The notes beneath the pieces were generated by a model. That model worked only from the letters and a program-made list of their open reading frames with translations, had not been told where the DNA came from and did no database searches. A stretch of DNA of 64,000 nucleotides, from assembly GCA_900290255.1 (NCBI GenBank), contig OMOD01000007.1, positions 28,209 through 92,208 of the forward strand, written 5' to 3'. The stretch's first letter is position 1; each line of letters starts with the position of its first letter. This DNA comes from Candidatus Sulfotelmatobacter kueseliae (GTDB lineage: Bacteria; Acidobacteriota; Terriglobia; Terriglobales; Acidobacteriaceae). The translations under genes were made by a program, and so were the position numbers. Shown in pieces: positions 26,463 through 35,918 of this stretch.

Positions 26463-28634
26463 ATGAAGCTGAAAGTGAAGCAACTTGTCCTTACGAGTCT
26501 AGTGGCTTTTTCCAGCATGGCTTGCGCGCAGGATACGAATTTTGAACCCGACCACCAGCAGATTCCCACGCCCGATTGTCTGTTGATGAAGGCGGCGTAC
26601 GACGGTGGATGGAAAACTTGCACTCAGGAAGATCATGATACGTGGCTGGCTGACATTCGGCATTGGCGCAGCGAGCGCTTGATTCGCATTGGCTATGATG
26701 GGTCGCGTTACGACATGCCCGCTCTGAAGTGGACGCACTCCAGTTTTTTCCAGCCGCAGATGATGGTGCAGGACCGCTATTTCTATGACCCGGTTGCCCA
26801 CCGTTACACCGTCGATCGGTATCTCAATGATCTGGAAAAACGCTACGGAGGCATCGACGCCGTGCTGATCTGGCCGACCTATCCGAATATGGGCATCGAC
26901 GACCGGAATCAGCACGATCTGATTCGCAGCATGCCAGGAGGGATTGCGGGAGTGCGGCAGATGATCGCTGACTTTCATAAACGTGGCGTGCGTGTATTGT
27001 TTCCCATGATGATGTGGGACCAGGGCACCCGCGATCCTGGCCAACCTTGGCCGCGGGCGATTGCTGAATTGATGGCGGAAGTCGGAGCCGATGGCATCAA
27101 CGGCGATACCCAGGATGGAGTCCCGCTTGCCTTTTCAGTGGCTGCCGATAAGGTTGGACATCCGCTGGCCTTCGAGCCGGAGGACGGACCTTCCGATGAG
27201 GCCCTGGCGTGGAATGTCATGACCTGGGGGCAATACAACTTTCCGTTTGTTCCCATGGTTGACAAGTACAAGTGGCTGGAACCGCGCCACCTGGTGAATA
27301 TTTCAGATCGCTGGAATCGCGACAAAACCAACGATCTCCAGTTCGCCTTCTTCAATGGCGTCGGCTGGGAGAGCTGGGAGAACATTTGGGGAATCTGGAA
27401 CGGGATTACTCCGCGCGACGCTGAAGCCACTCGCCGAGTCGCTACCATCGAGCGGGCCGTTGCCCCATTCCTTACCAGCAGCGAATGGGAACCGCTCACG
27501 CCGATGCTTCGCTACGGAATTTTTGCCAGCCGTTGGCCCTCGAATGACCAGACAGTCTGGACCATCGTGAATCGCAACGAGTATGACGTCGAAGGTCACG
27601 AGATCGAAGTTCAGCCAGAAGAGGGAATGCGCTATTTCGATCTTTATCATGGGACGGAACTGAAGCCGGAACGGAATCCGAAGGGCAAGGTCGTGCTCAG
27701 CTTCGCGATAGAAGCGCATGGGTACGGTGCATTGCTGGCTGCGAAAACGGCTCCGGATACGGCCATTCAGGCACTCATGTCGAAGATGAAACAGATGACT
27801 GCCAAACCACTGGCGAGTTATTCGCATGAGTGGACCGTATTGCCCCAGCAGATCGTACCGATAGCTGGAACTAAGTCTCCCTCAGCACCTCCGGACGGCA
27901 TGGTGAGGATTCCTGCCGGGAACTTTGTCTTCAAAGTGCAGGGAATTGAGATCGAAGGGTACGACGACATCGGCGTGGACGTGCAATATCCCTGGGAAGA
28001 TTCTCCGCGGCGCTTCCACGAACACCCCATGCAGGTGAAGTCATTCTGGATTGACACGTATCCAGTCACCAACGCGCAATTCAAGAAGTTCCTGGACAGT
28101 ACGCACTATCACCCGCCGGATGACCGGAACTTCCTCAGGGATTGGAAAGACGGAAGCTTTCCCGCTGGTTGGGACAATAAACCTGTTACCTGGGTTTCTC
28201 TAGAAGATGCGCGGGCTTATGCGGCCTGGGCTGGCAAGCGCCTGCCGCATGAATGGGAATGGCAATACGCGGCGCAAGGCAGTGATGGCCGCGTATATCC
28301 CTGGGGGAATGACTGGAACGCAAGTGGGGTGCCCGTGCCGGATAAGAATCGCACGATGCGTGGGCCAGATGCCGTGGATGCGCATCCGCAAGGCAAGAGT
28401 CCTTTCGGCGTGATGGACCTCGTCGGCAATGTGTGGCAATGGACAGAGGAGTTCACGGACGAGCACACGCGCAGCGCTATTCTGCGCGGCGGTGAATACT
28501 ATCAGCCGCAGGGCTCAATATGGTATTTCGCGCAAGCCTATAAGCTCAGCGAGCATGGCAAACTCCTGCTGACGGCGCCGAGCCTGGATCGTTCCGGCGG
28601 GATTGGTTTCCGCTGTGTTCAGGATGCGGAGTAG
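26463..28634 (+). CDS. TIM-barrel glycosidase-like domain fused to a formylglycine-generating-enzyme-like domain
   Basis: 723 residues from the ATG at 26463 (AGGA 8 bases upstream); the ATG at 26454 is the alternative. Signal peptide ends at SMACAQ. Residues ~20-440 look like a glycoside-hydrolase TIM barrel (GIDAVLIWPTYPNMGID, GVRVLFPMMMWDQGT, VGADGINGDTQDGVP). Residues ~480-723 are an FGE/SUMF1 fold: MVRIPAGNFVFK, KSFWIDTYPVTNAQFKKFLD, RLPHEWEWQYAAQ, GVMDLVGNVWQWTEEF and GIGFRCVQ. The paired catalytic cysteines of true FGE (SYCxRYR region) are absent, so this domain is probably a binding module. It follows the glycosidase gene by about 150 bp and may share its transcript. Confidence 0.7.
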   Translation: MKLKVKQLVLTSLVAFSSMACAQDTNFEPDHQQIPTPDCLLMKAAYDGGWKTCTQEDHDTWLADIRHWRSERLIRIGYDGSRYDMPALKWTHSSFFQPQMMVQDRYFYDPVAHRYTVDRYLNDLEKRYGGIDAVLIWPTYPNMGIDDRNQHDLIRSMPGGIAGVRQMIADFHKRGVRVLFPMMMWDQGTRDPGQPWPRAIAELMAEVGADGINGDTQDGVPLAFSVAADKVGHPLAFEPEDGPSDEALAWNVMTWGQYNFPFVPMVDKYKWLEPRHLVNISDRWNRDKTNDLQFAFFNGVGWESWENIWGIWNGITPRDAEATRRVATIERAVAPFLTSSEWEPLTPMLRYGIFASRWPSNDQTVWTIVNRNEYDVEGHEIEVQPEEGMRYFDLYHGTELKPERNPKGKVVLSFAIEAHGYGALLAAKTAPDTAIQALMSKMKQMTAKPLASYSHEWTVLPQQIVPIAGTKSPSAPPDGMVRIPAGNFVFKVQGIEIEGYDDIGVDVQYPWEDSPRRFHEHPMQVKSFWIDTYPVTNAQFKKFLDSTHYHPPDDRNFLRDWKDGSFPAGWDNKPVTWVSLEDARAYAAWAGKRLPHEWEWQYAAQGSDGRVYPWGNDWNASGVPVPDKNRTMRGPDAVDAHPQGKSPFGVMDLVGNVWQWTEEFTDEHTRSAILRGGEYYQPQGSIWYFAQAYKLSEHGKLLLTAPSLDRSGGIGFRCVQDAE

Positions 28635-29004
28635 TCCGAGAATTCTGTTTGTGGCCCTAAACGATGGGACTCCGCTAGCGTTCCTGTTTTTCCCGGGACG
28701 AATGGTAAGCTTCGCACGGAGCGCTTTTCTTTTCAGCGAAGATCCCCATCTCTCAACCCTTTTCTTCTTGACAGTCGGGCGCCTGCGGCGATATTGAAAC
28801 GTTTCATATGAGGTCGGCAATCTTCCCTCACCGTCTTCACGGTGGCGCGCTACCTTAGCTGTACCCGCTAGGCAGTCTCGCACTTGACCGCGTCGGCGAA
28901 TCAGACCACAAGCCTTTCCTTAAGGCTCACGGCGGGTATCGCCGTCGTCTTGTTCGTGTTCAATCCTTATGTCATACCCTTGGATTCATCGCCATCGTTG
29001 GAAT
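28635..29004. other. Intergenic region between convergent genes, with an orphan promoter
   Basis: No complete gene. It holds the promoter/operator at 28768-28806. A short plus-strand frame (28884-29096, TTG start, 70 codons) has a hydrophobic segment (LRLTAGIAVVLFVFNPYVI) but runs into the end of the neighbouring VWA gene. It may be the surviving N-terminus of a lost exported protein. Confidence 0.4.
28768..28806 (+). promoter_or_regulatory. Consensus -35 with LacI-type operator, no intact gene downstream
   Basis: TTGACA at 28768-28773, an 18-base spacer, a weak -10 (TATTGA, 28792-28797), and a perfect 12-bp palindrome TGAAACGTTTCA at 28795-28806 overlapping it. The arrangement is that of a LacI-repressed promoter reading right. 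Confidence 0.55.
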
Positions 29005-31422
29005 CTATTCCACTTCGAAGTCCGCCGAGCGGACTCCGGTTGAGTTTCCTGCTGAATCCAGCGCCCGCAGCTCCACCTGATAGGAACCGGGAGTAAGCGA
29101 AGCGATCGGCAGCTTGAGACCAAGCGGGATCAAGGGGCTGCCCGGTTCTATCGCAGCAGCCACGCTGAGCACCCCTGTCGTCATCTTCTGCTCTTTGGTC
29201 TTGGGATCCACGATTCTGAGTTCAATCCCCACCTTAGGCGGATTGGCGCTGACCAGCGATGGCGCATAGACTTCCGCGTAGATCGCTGTGTTGTCTGTTT
29301 TCTTGAAATGGTTAGTGGCGGAGGGCACAATCTGCATGCCTCGAACCACCAGCGGCTTCTTATCTTCGAGCAGGTCCGCGTCCATGCCCGACGGCTCGTC
29401 AGCGACGCGGTGCAGGTCGTTGCTCAGAGCCAGGGCACTCAAGCTGAACTGTTTGCCGTCATAGGGATCAATCACCAGTGGCACTTCCAGCTTCCCGAAA
29501 CTCTGGCTGCCCGAGTTGAACACTACTTTAAGGTTGTACTGACCGGAGGCCACTTCGAACTGGTTTTCGTAATGGAAGGGCGCCTTCTGGAATGCTTCCA
29601 CTTCTTTCTTACCGTCGAAGTCGAGGTTCACCGTATCGCTGAAGCGCGCTCCGATTGTGCCATCCGGTTTGTAAGCGATCCCCAGCACGTTGACCGCGGA
29701 GTGCTGCTTCCCCTTCACCTTTTCGAACGTTATCGCTTGTGCGGGAATGTCGATCGCCAGGTTGATCCGCGCTGTGTTCGGAGAAGTGTAGAAGAAAGGA
29801 GCCCGCATCGCGCCGGTAACATTTCCCGCAAGTTCACTGGTGGCGTGACTCTCCAGATCCTTCTCGATGGGGTTTCCCGCCAGCAGATCCCGCGGGCGAA
29901 CGTTGCAGTAGCCGCTGCGCGCCCGCACAATAGTCCCGCCGCGGTCTACCTTGACGCGCAGCGTGTGACAGCTGCCCTCCAGTGACTCGGCTGGCCTGTA
30001 GCCGAGAACGTAATACTGGGACTGATCCTTGGCAATCTTTTCCAAGCCACCAAGCAGGTCATTGGTATTGACAATGACAAACCCGCCGGTCCCGTCGGCT
30101 AGTTGGTAGAGCACCTGCTGGTTCGTCGAAGCCGAGTCTGGGAACGGAGGAACGATCTGGCGGGGCTGGTTGTACTGAGTTGTCCCGTAGGTCGGGGTTG
30201 ATCCGCCCGAACCGCGTCCGCCGCCACCTCCTCCGGTGCCCCCATGGCCTCCGCCACTTCCGCCCGTCCCGCCGCTACCGGTGCCACCATGGCCACCGCC
30301 GCTTCCACCGGTGCCGCCGGTGCCGCCACCTCCGCCGCCGGTGCCGCCGCCACCATGGCCACCACCACCGCCGCCAGTGCCGCCACCACCGCCCGCGCCA
30401 CCACCACCGCCGGCGCCACCACCGCCGCCGGTGCCGCCGCCACCACCTCCGGTATGCTGCGGATCCACCCAGGCGGTGACGAAAGACGCAAACCGCAGGA
30501 ACGGATATCCAGGAGCCGAATTTCGGTTGTATCTCAGCGCAGCCGGGAGAATTCGAGCCGACCCGGAGTTGGAGGAAGGCGCAAGCAAGGAATGCGGCGC
30601 GGTAATGTCACCGGGCGCAACCAGACCCCGAACGTCGATCGGATACACGGCAACATTGGCCTTGTTGCACGCATCAATCACCGCCGTCAGTTCCGATTGC
30701 CGGTCCGGCGTCAACGGGAAGCCGGAGGTCAACATGACCAGCGACTTGCGCCCGGGAACACCGGCCAGATCCTTTGCCAGGCTGCGCAGCGCCAGCATCA
30801 CCGTATGTGCCCCAAAATCTGCCTCTGCATTGTTCAGAGATGGCATCGGAGGCGTGCCCAGGGAAGCAACCTCTACCGGTTGAGCGTTGGGAGAAACGAA
30901 CGATCCCTTAACGCCGCTGACCACTTGTTTCAACCGCTCTGCATCCGCTGTGAAGTTTTGCGCGATATGGACGCTGCCGCCAAAGTCAATGATGGCGATC
31001 AGGCGGTTGGGACCAGCGTTTGCGTCAATGAATTGGGCCGCGGCTTGCCGCGCTCTTACCTGGTCGCCCATATCCATGGTGGAGTTGTCGAAGAACAGCA
31101 CCATGTACCGTTTCTGGTTTTTCGTCGGCGACGCGGAATCCTCCTCGAACGAAAAAGTCGTGATGGCCTGTTCCTTGTTATCCTCCCAGACCTTGAACTC
31201 TTTGGCGGTGAGGTCACGGATGTAATCGCCCTTCTTGTCGGTGACCACACTGTCCACCAGCACCAACCGCGACTCTACGCGGATTACTCCGGGACCACCG
31301 GTGTCGCCTGCGGGCTGCTGTTGCGCTCGCGCTGCGGAAGCGGGCACAGCCTGCCTCCAGTTCAACCACGCGCTTGCCACACATATCACCGCGATGAAGA
31401 GAACCAGCCGTCGAACTCGCAT
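29005..31422 (-). CDS. VWFA-related protein (acidobacterial type) with a long glycine-rich insert
   Basis: 805 residues, strong GGAGGTGA ribosome site. Signal peptide, then VIRVESRLVLVDSVVTDKKG and DLTAKEFKVWEDNKEQAITT, the hallmark N-terminus of the TIGR03436-type family, then a von Willebrand A domain with a MIDAS-like loop (FFDNSTMDMGDQ) and LAGVPGRKSLVMLTSGFPLT. A run of Gly/Thr/Ser/His repeats (about residues 322-408) interrupts the domain before QIVPPFPDSASTNQQVLYQL. The C-terminal ~350 residues are beta-rich. Exported; the ligand is unknown. Second gene of a two-gene operon, 18 bp after its paralogue. Confidence 0.85.
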   Translation of the reverse strand: MRVRRLVLFIAVICVASAWLNWRQAVPASAARAQQQPAGDTGGPGVIRVESRLVLVDSVVTDKKGDYIRDLTAKEFKVWEDNKEQAITTFSFEEDSASPTKNQKRYMVLFFDNSTMDMGDQVRARQAAAQFIDANAGPNRLIAIIDFGGSVHIAQNFTADAERLKQVVSGVKGSFVSPNAQPVEVASLGTPPMPSLNNAEADFGAHTVMLALRSLAKDLAGVPGRKSLVMLTSGFPLTPDRQSELTAVIDACNKANVAVYPIDVRGLVAPGDITAPHSLLAPSSNSGSARILPAALRYNRNSAPGYPFLRFASFVTAWVDPQHTGGGGGGTGGGGGAGGGGGAGGGGGTGGGGGGHGGGGTGGGGGGTGGTGGSGGGHGGTGSGGTGGSGGGHGGTGGGGGGRGSGGSTPTYGTTQYNQPRQIVPPFPDSASTNQQVLYQLADGTGGFVIVNTNDLLGGLEKIAKDQSQYYVLGYRPAESLEGSCHTLRVKVDRGGTIVRARSGYCNVRPRDLLAGNPIEKDLESHATSELAGNVTGAMRAPFFYTSPNTARINLAIDIPAQAITFEKVKGKQHSAVNVLGIAYKPDGTIGARFSDTVNLDFDGKKEVEAFQKAPFHYENQFEVASGQYNLKVVFNSGSQSFGKLEVPLVIDPYDGKQFSLSALALSNDLHRVADEPSGMDADLLEDKKPLVVRGMQIVPSATNHFKKTDNTAIYAEVYAPSLVSANPPKVGIELRIVDPKTKEQKMTTGVLSVAAAIEPGSPLIPLGLKLPIASLTPGSYQVELRALDSAGNSTGVRSADFEVE
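30190..30460 (-). repeat. GGC/GGT-rich low-complexity tract coding a polyglycine-like insert
   Basis: The minus strand encodes blocks of GGGGGT, GGGGGA, GGHGG and GGTGGS within the VWA protein. Repeats of this type expand and contract easily and are prone to assembly error. Confidence 0.85.
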
Positions 31423-31440
31423 AACTTCACCTCCACAGCT

Positions 31441-33300
31441 TTACGGAATTTCGACCGCACCGTTTTCAGCCGACATCAGCTGTCCCTCGGTGTCCCGCAC
31501 GACCAAGCGCACCAGATAACTGCCCCGCTTTACCTCAAAACTGGCCTTCAGAGTGATGCCGGAGCCCAGCTTGCTTTGCAGAGTCTCGTCTTTCAAGCGC
31601 ATCTCCAGGATTTTCTCACTCCCTTGGACAAAGTTTCCATTTCGATCGAACAGGGCAGAAGCCACGGTCAGATCATTTCGGTTTCGCCCCTCCACTTTTC
31701 GAAAGTGCAAACGCCTCACGTCGACATGAGCCAGGACAGTGAGCTTCGCGTCGCCATCAGTCGACCTGAAGAACTGAGTGTGCAGTTCGACTGGGAGATC
31801 GTGCATTTCCTCCTGGGAAAAAATCGCATCTTCGATCTCCTGCTTGGCCTGCTCCGAAGCGTCCGCCGCGTGAGTGGGAGCATAATACCCCCTCCGCGCC
31901 TGCAAGGTAAGTTTTTCCGGGTTTTTCAGGGTAACTTTCAAACTGTGGAAGCTGCCATCCAGCTTCAAGTTCTGGGGGGTGAAGGCAAGGACGTAATGGT
32001 ATTCCGGCATGGCACTGACTTGTCGGAAGCCCTCGTCCATGTCGTTGTTATTGTGGAAGAAAGTTCCGCCCGTCCCATCCGCGAGCACCGCCATGATATC
32101 GGCGTCCGTCGAGGCGCTCGCGATTTGGTACTGAAGCTTATTTGCCGACACGAATGAGGCTGAAGGCGCCGCGACCGCGGGCGGGTTGGCGATGTCGCCG
32201 GCAGAATCGATGGTATAAAGTCCGCGTGCATCCAGAGCGTTGATGATGATTTGAGATCGCAGAGCGCGATCGATGATCTCGATGTATTCGAATTGCAGCT
32301 GTGGCGTCAGGAATCCCGGAGACACAAGGACGATGCTTCGTTGGCCCGGCATGACGGAGATTCTGCGAACAATATCCTTCAACACCCCGAGCGCAAGGCG
32401 GCTCTCGTGGTCGCCCACGGCCAACGCCTGACTGGCTGCGGCCAGGGCCATTTGCTGTGCCGCCTGGAGTTGCCTTTGATCGCCGTTAAATGCGCAATTG
32501 ACGGCATCCTGAGTGGCCACCGAGATTGCTTGCGGGTCGTTCTTGTTCTGAATCAAGTCGGCCATGTAGTAGCTAACATCGGGACATTCCGCGATCGGAC
32601 TCCTGGCAACCGGCCGCGGCGTAAGACGATCGAGGGTCTTGTGCAACTGCGTGCGGTCGTCGGTGAAATCCAGGGTGGTTTGCCCGGAGGTTGAGAAGAT
32701 GGCCGCGCGGTCTGTGGGTTGCAGCGCGGCCAGATGACGGTCGGCAGCGGTGCGCACGGATGCCAGATCGGGGAACTTTAAGTGCACGTCGTCGAAAACG
32801 AAGGCGACATAGCGTTCGGGCACGGCGGGTATCTTGGCCTGGTCCGCCGGCGCTTCGCCAGGGTTCGGCTGGCGGTTCTTGCTTTCCATGGCCAGTTGTT
32901 CTCCGGGCTGTTCGACGGAGAATTGAGTAATCACCTGAGGCTTGCGGTTGTCGAACACTTGGAAGTCTTCCTTGTGCAAAGTTCCAATCGCATGCCCCTT
33001 GGCGTCGCGGGCTACCACTCGCACCAGAACCAGCCTGACATTAACTTTGAAGGTTGGGCGCTCGTCGCGAGAGTTCAACTCCGGGGAATTCGTGTCTGCC
33101 GGAGACTGAGCCGCGGGAGTGGGGGTTGGCGCAGGTGCTGGTTGCGGAGCTTGGGATTGCGCGCGCACAACCCCCGCACACAAGAGAATGCCCGAGAAGA
33201 ACAAAACACACGTCCGGACCGTGCTCACGACGCGAGCAAAGGGCAGCCCGCGCCTAAAGGGGTAGGTGGGTGCCTGGCGAACCTGGGACGTAAGAAACAT
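31441..33300 (-). CDS. VWFA-related protein (acidobacterial type)
   Basis: 619 residues from the ATG at 33298-33300, chosen because GGGGGC lies just upstream and a basic N-region plus signal peptide follow (TCVLFFSGILLCAGVVRAQ). A Pro/Ala/Gln linker leads to FKVNVRLVLVRVVARDAKGH and LHKEDFQVFDNRKPQVITQF, then a VWA domain (YVAFVFDDVHLKFPDLASVR; SVMPGQRSIVLVSPGFLTPQ). Same family as the next gene but without the glycine insert. It is predicted to be exported or periplasmic and to act in binding or envelope assembly; no specific role is known. Confidence 0.87.
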   Translation of the reverse strand: MFLTSQVRQAPTYPFRRGLPFARVVSTVRTCVLFFSGILLCAGVVRAQSQAPQPAPAPTPTPAAQSPADTNSPELNSRDERPTFKVNVRLVLVRVVARDAKGHAIGTLHKEDFQVFDNRKPQVITQFSVEQPGEQLAMESKNRQPNPGEAPADQAKIPAVPERYVAFVFDDVHLKFPDLASVRTAADRHLAALQPTDRAAIFSTSGQTTLDFTDDRTQLHKTLDRLTPRPVARSPIAECPDVSYYMADLIQNKNDPQAISVATQDAVNCAFNGDQRQLQAAQQMALAAASQALAVGDHESRLALGVLKDIVRRISVMPGQRSIVLVSPGFLTPQLQFEYIEIIDRALRSQIIINALDARGLYTIDSAGDIANPPAVAAPSASFVSANKLQYQIASASTDADIMAVLADGTGGTFFHNNNDMDEGFRQVSAMPEYHYVLAFTPQNLKLDGSFHSLKVTLKNPEKLTLQARRGYYAPTHAADASEQAKQEIEDAIFSQEEMHDLPVELHTQFFRSTDGDAKLTVLAHVDVRRLHFRKVEGRNRNDLTVASALFDRNGNFVQGSEKILEMRLKDETLQSKLGSGITLKASFEVKRGSYLVRLVVRDTEGQLMSAENGAVEIP

Positions 33301-33534
33301 GCGCGCCCCCAAGAAAGGATCGAGGAACAGAGCAGCGCTCGCCACCCCAGTATAGCCCTGCTTCCGTTCTGCTGCCGCGTATGAAGGTCGAGCTTGGGAT
33401 TCGGACGTCGTGCTGCTCCAAGAACGGCGCCGGTGCAGGACGGGCGCCGAGCGTTTCCCCACGTGACTGGGTCGACATCACTGGTCGACCGAAGAGCGAG
33501 TAGTCAAACCGTCAACTGAAAGATGGCCCGAAGG

Positions 33535-35763
33535 CTACAGTGCGACTTGGATTGGTTTTCCCTCGAATAGAACGCGCTTCGCGGATTGGAGAAGGCTCAC
33601 TTCGATCGTCCTGTGAAATGGTGAAAGCATGCGAGATCCGGGGGCAATGGCTAGCCGCAAAGTACGTCGCGCATCGTTCCAATCCAGACGGACACCCATC
33701 CACTCACCTTTGCGGTAGTTGAAGGAGCAGCCATCGTCTTCGTAAAGAAGAAACGATCCGTCGGCGCCCGGATAGATCGAAATCGACAGAGGCTTGTCTG
33801 TTTTCTCGTTTGTGTGTTGCTTGACGGGGCCAAGCGGCAGGATAGTTCCGGCAGCTACGAACAAGGGTATTGTCTCCAGATCAACCGGGCGATTGATTTC
33901 GCGGCCTCCTGCTATCCGCTCGCCGGTCCAGAAATCGTACCAGTCGCCGCGGGGAAGATAGAGATTGCGCGTGGTTGCTCCTTTCTCGACCACCGGAGCC
34001 ACAAGCACACTTCGCCCCCACAAATACTCGTCCCCACGCGCAACTGCAGCGGGATCATTCGGGTAGTGCAGCCACAATGCGCGCATCACGGGCATCCCGG
34101 TGGTCGCACACTCGTGCACGGCGCTATAAAGGTAAGGCAGCATGCGGTAGCGCAGCTCCAGATACTTCCGGCAGATCGGTTCAACTTGCGGGTTATGCAG
34201 TTGGCTGGCGTCGGGGACCGCGGCGCCGTTGTAGCCGCGAATTTCGACGGGCCCAGGATCGCCGCTGTTCCATCCCCACGGCAGCCGCAGCTTCCAGGCT
34301 CGGCCGTGCGCACGGAACAAGGTGCAAAACGCTCCGAACTGAAACCAGCGCAGGTACAGTTCGCTGGTGAATTCACTTGTCGGTACGAAACCGCCGATGT
34401 CTGTGCCCCAATACGGAATCCCGGTGAGTGCCGCGTTGATTCCGACTGAGACCTGGGTTTTGAGCGTCTCCCATGTCGAATACACATCGCCGGACCACAA
34501 GAAGGAGGCGAAGCGCTGCATGCCGGCATACCCATTGCGATGGAGCGCGTAGGGGCGTTCGTTGGGGCGATCGAACTGAGGGCCTTCCCAGTGCATGCGG
34601 TTGCGGGCGAGGCGCGAGGGGATGTCCAAAGGATCGCCTTCGTCAGGCCACCAACCGTCGACGCCCATCGCGAAATCTTTGCGGTGAGCATTCCAGTAGC
34701 AACTGGCCAGCGCCTCGTCGAAAGTGGGCAGTGCACATGGATCGTGAACCGTTCCCCGCAGCGTGTCAGTGAGAATGACGTCGTGGAGCACCACGTGGAA
34801 GTTGTCTTTGTGCAGTTCGTCGATCATTTTTTTCGGATCGGGAAACACGCGAGAGTTCCACGAGAAAGATCCGTTCTCGGTGTTCCAGCCAGAGGGGCAG
34901 AATCCAGTGCCAAGATAAATAAGAGCGTCGCAGGGAAGCGTCTTCTGGCGAAACGTCTTGGCTTCAGTGAGGATTTCTTCGCCGCTGGCGAGTGTGCGAT
35001 GCGATTGCTGATAGCCAAGACTCCAGAGCGGCGGCATCTCGGCATGGCCGGTCAGGCGTGCATATTCGGACATGATCGTGCCGGGTTCCGATGAGGCGAC
35101 GAGAAAAATATCGAGCGGAGATTCGGAGCTGGACGGCTGAAACTTGCTTTGAGATCCGGCGAATTCGAATTTCCCCAGTGGCTGGTGGAAAAACATTGCC
35201 CAGCCCGCGGTACCGATAACCCATGGAATGGGAACGCGTCCACCGTGAGTTGCGAGGCGATAGCCACCCTGGCCGCCGATCATGGGATCGATCGAGCCGC
35301 GCCGATCAAACTGCGGTCCACCTTCCCCAAGTCCAAGGAGCGGCGAGTCGCCTGTTGTGAAGGAAACGCTGCCAGTGTTCTTGTCTACGGTGATTTGTTG
35401 GATCAGCGTGCCGTTTGATGTGGCGATCGTGAAAGCGATCGGATCCGCGGAAACATGAACCGTGAAGCTGCCGGCCTTCAGTTCTCGGGCTGGTGCATTA
35501 CCGCGAAGTTTCAGAATCGGAGGACCCCAGAATTTCTGCAACAGCGATCCATCATAAGGGACCTGAACTGTCGCGCTATCTCTTATAGGAAAGACAGTGA
35601 GCCGTACTGTGTGCAGACTGACGGAAGCAATCTGGATCTCGCGATCTGCTGCGGGGCCCTGCAGAAGAGCAGCCGCTGCGGCCGTGCGGCCGGGTAAGAC
35701 CAGAACCGCGGAGCTTGCAGCTAGTTGTTTCAGCACTCGCCGCCGGCTCCAATGCTCATTCAT
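33535..35763 (-). CDS. Tat-exported glycoside hydrolase family 31 enzyme
   Basis: 742 residues from the ATG at 35761-35763 with AAAGG upstream (a TTG 18 bases earlier is less likely). SRRRVLKQLAASSAVLVLPG is a twin-arginine signal. After an N-terminal beta-sandwich (FTTGDSPLLGLGEGG) the GH31 barrel follows: MPPLWSLGYQQSHR, MGVDGWWPDEGDP (nucleophile region, WxDxxE-like with D in place of E) and FASFLWSGDVYSTW (acid/base region), then ALTGIPYWGTDIGGF. The proximal C-terminal domain has YLWGRSVLVAPVVEKGATTR. An alpha-glucosidase or alpha-xylosidase is likely. It lies directly downstream of the LacI-family regulator on the same strand. Confidence 0.88.
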   Translation of the reverse strand: MNEHWSRRRVLKQLAASSAVLVLPGRTAAAAALLQGPAADREIQIASVSLHTVRLTVFPIRDSATVQVPYDGSLLQKFWGPPILKLRGNAPARELKAGSFTVHVSADPIAFTIATSNGTLIQQITVDKNTGSVSFTTGDSPLLGLGEGGPQFDRRGSIDPMIGGQGGYRLATHGGRVPIPWVIGTAGWAMFFHQPLGKFEFAGSQSKFQPSSSESPLDIFLVASSEPGTIMSEYARLTGHAEMPPLWSLGYQQSHRTLASGEEILTEAKTFRQKTLPCDALIYLGTGFCPSGWNTENGSFSWNSRVFPDPKKMIDELHKDNFHVVLHDVILTDTLRGTVHDPCALPTFDEALASCYWNAHRKDFAMGVDGWWPDEGDPLDIPSRLARNRMHWEGPQFDRPNERPYALHRNGYAGMQRFASFLWSGDVYSTWETLKTQVSVGINAALTGIPYWGTDIGGFVPTSEFTSELYLRWFQFGAFCTLFRAHGRAWKLRLPWGWNSGDPGPVEIRGYNGAAVPDASQLHNPQVEPICRKYLELRYRMLPYLYSAVHECATTGMPVMRALWLHYPNDPAAVARGDEYLWGRSVLVAPVVEKGATTRNLYLPRGDWYDFWTGERIAGGREINRPVDLETIPLFVAAGTILPLGPVKQHTNEKTDKPLSISIYPGADGSFLLYEDDGCSFNYRKGEWMGVRLDWNDARRTLRLAIAPGSRMLSPFHRTIEVSLLQSAKRVLFEGKPIQVAL

Positions 35764-35918
35764 CGATTGAACCTTTATCAACGACAGTCACACACGATAC
35801 GCATTAACGTTCGCGCGGCAGAACAAAACATCCGCGATCATACCCTAAATCACTTTCAGTAAACGTAATCTCAAAGGGCTTGAGCGGCTCGCGGTGCGCA
35901 GAGCCCAATCCAGGGAAC

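Noticed and set aside
28600..28800. Rho-independent terminator after the FGE-like gene
   Set aside because: A T-rich stretch follows but I could not find a stem with good pairing; no other convincing intrinsic terminators were seen in the window by eye.
30244..32157. Long plus-strand open frame (637 codons) opposite the VWA genes
   Set aside because: It is antisense to two clear VWFA-related genes; its length comes from the GC-rich glycine tract and GC-rich codon bias, and its protein is low-complexity Ala/Thr followed by no known domain.
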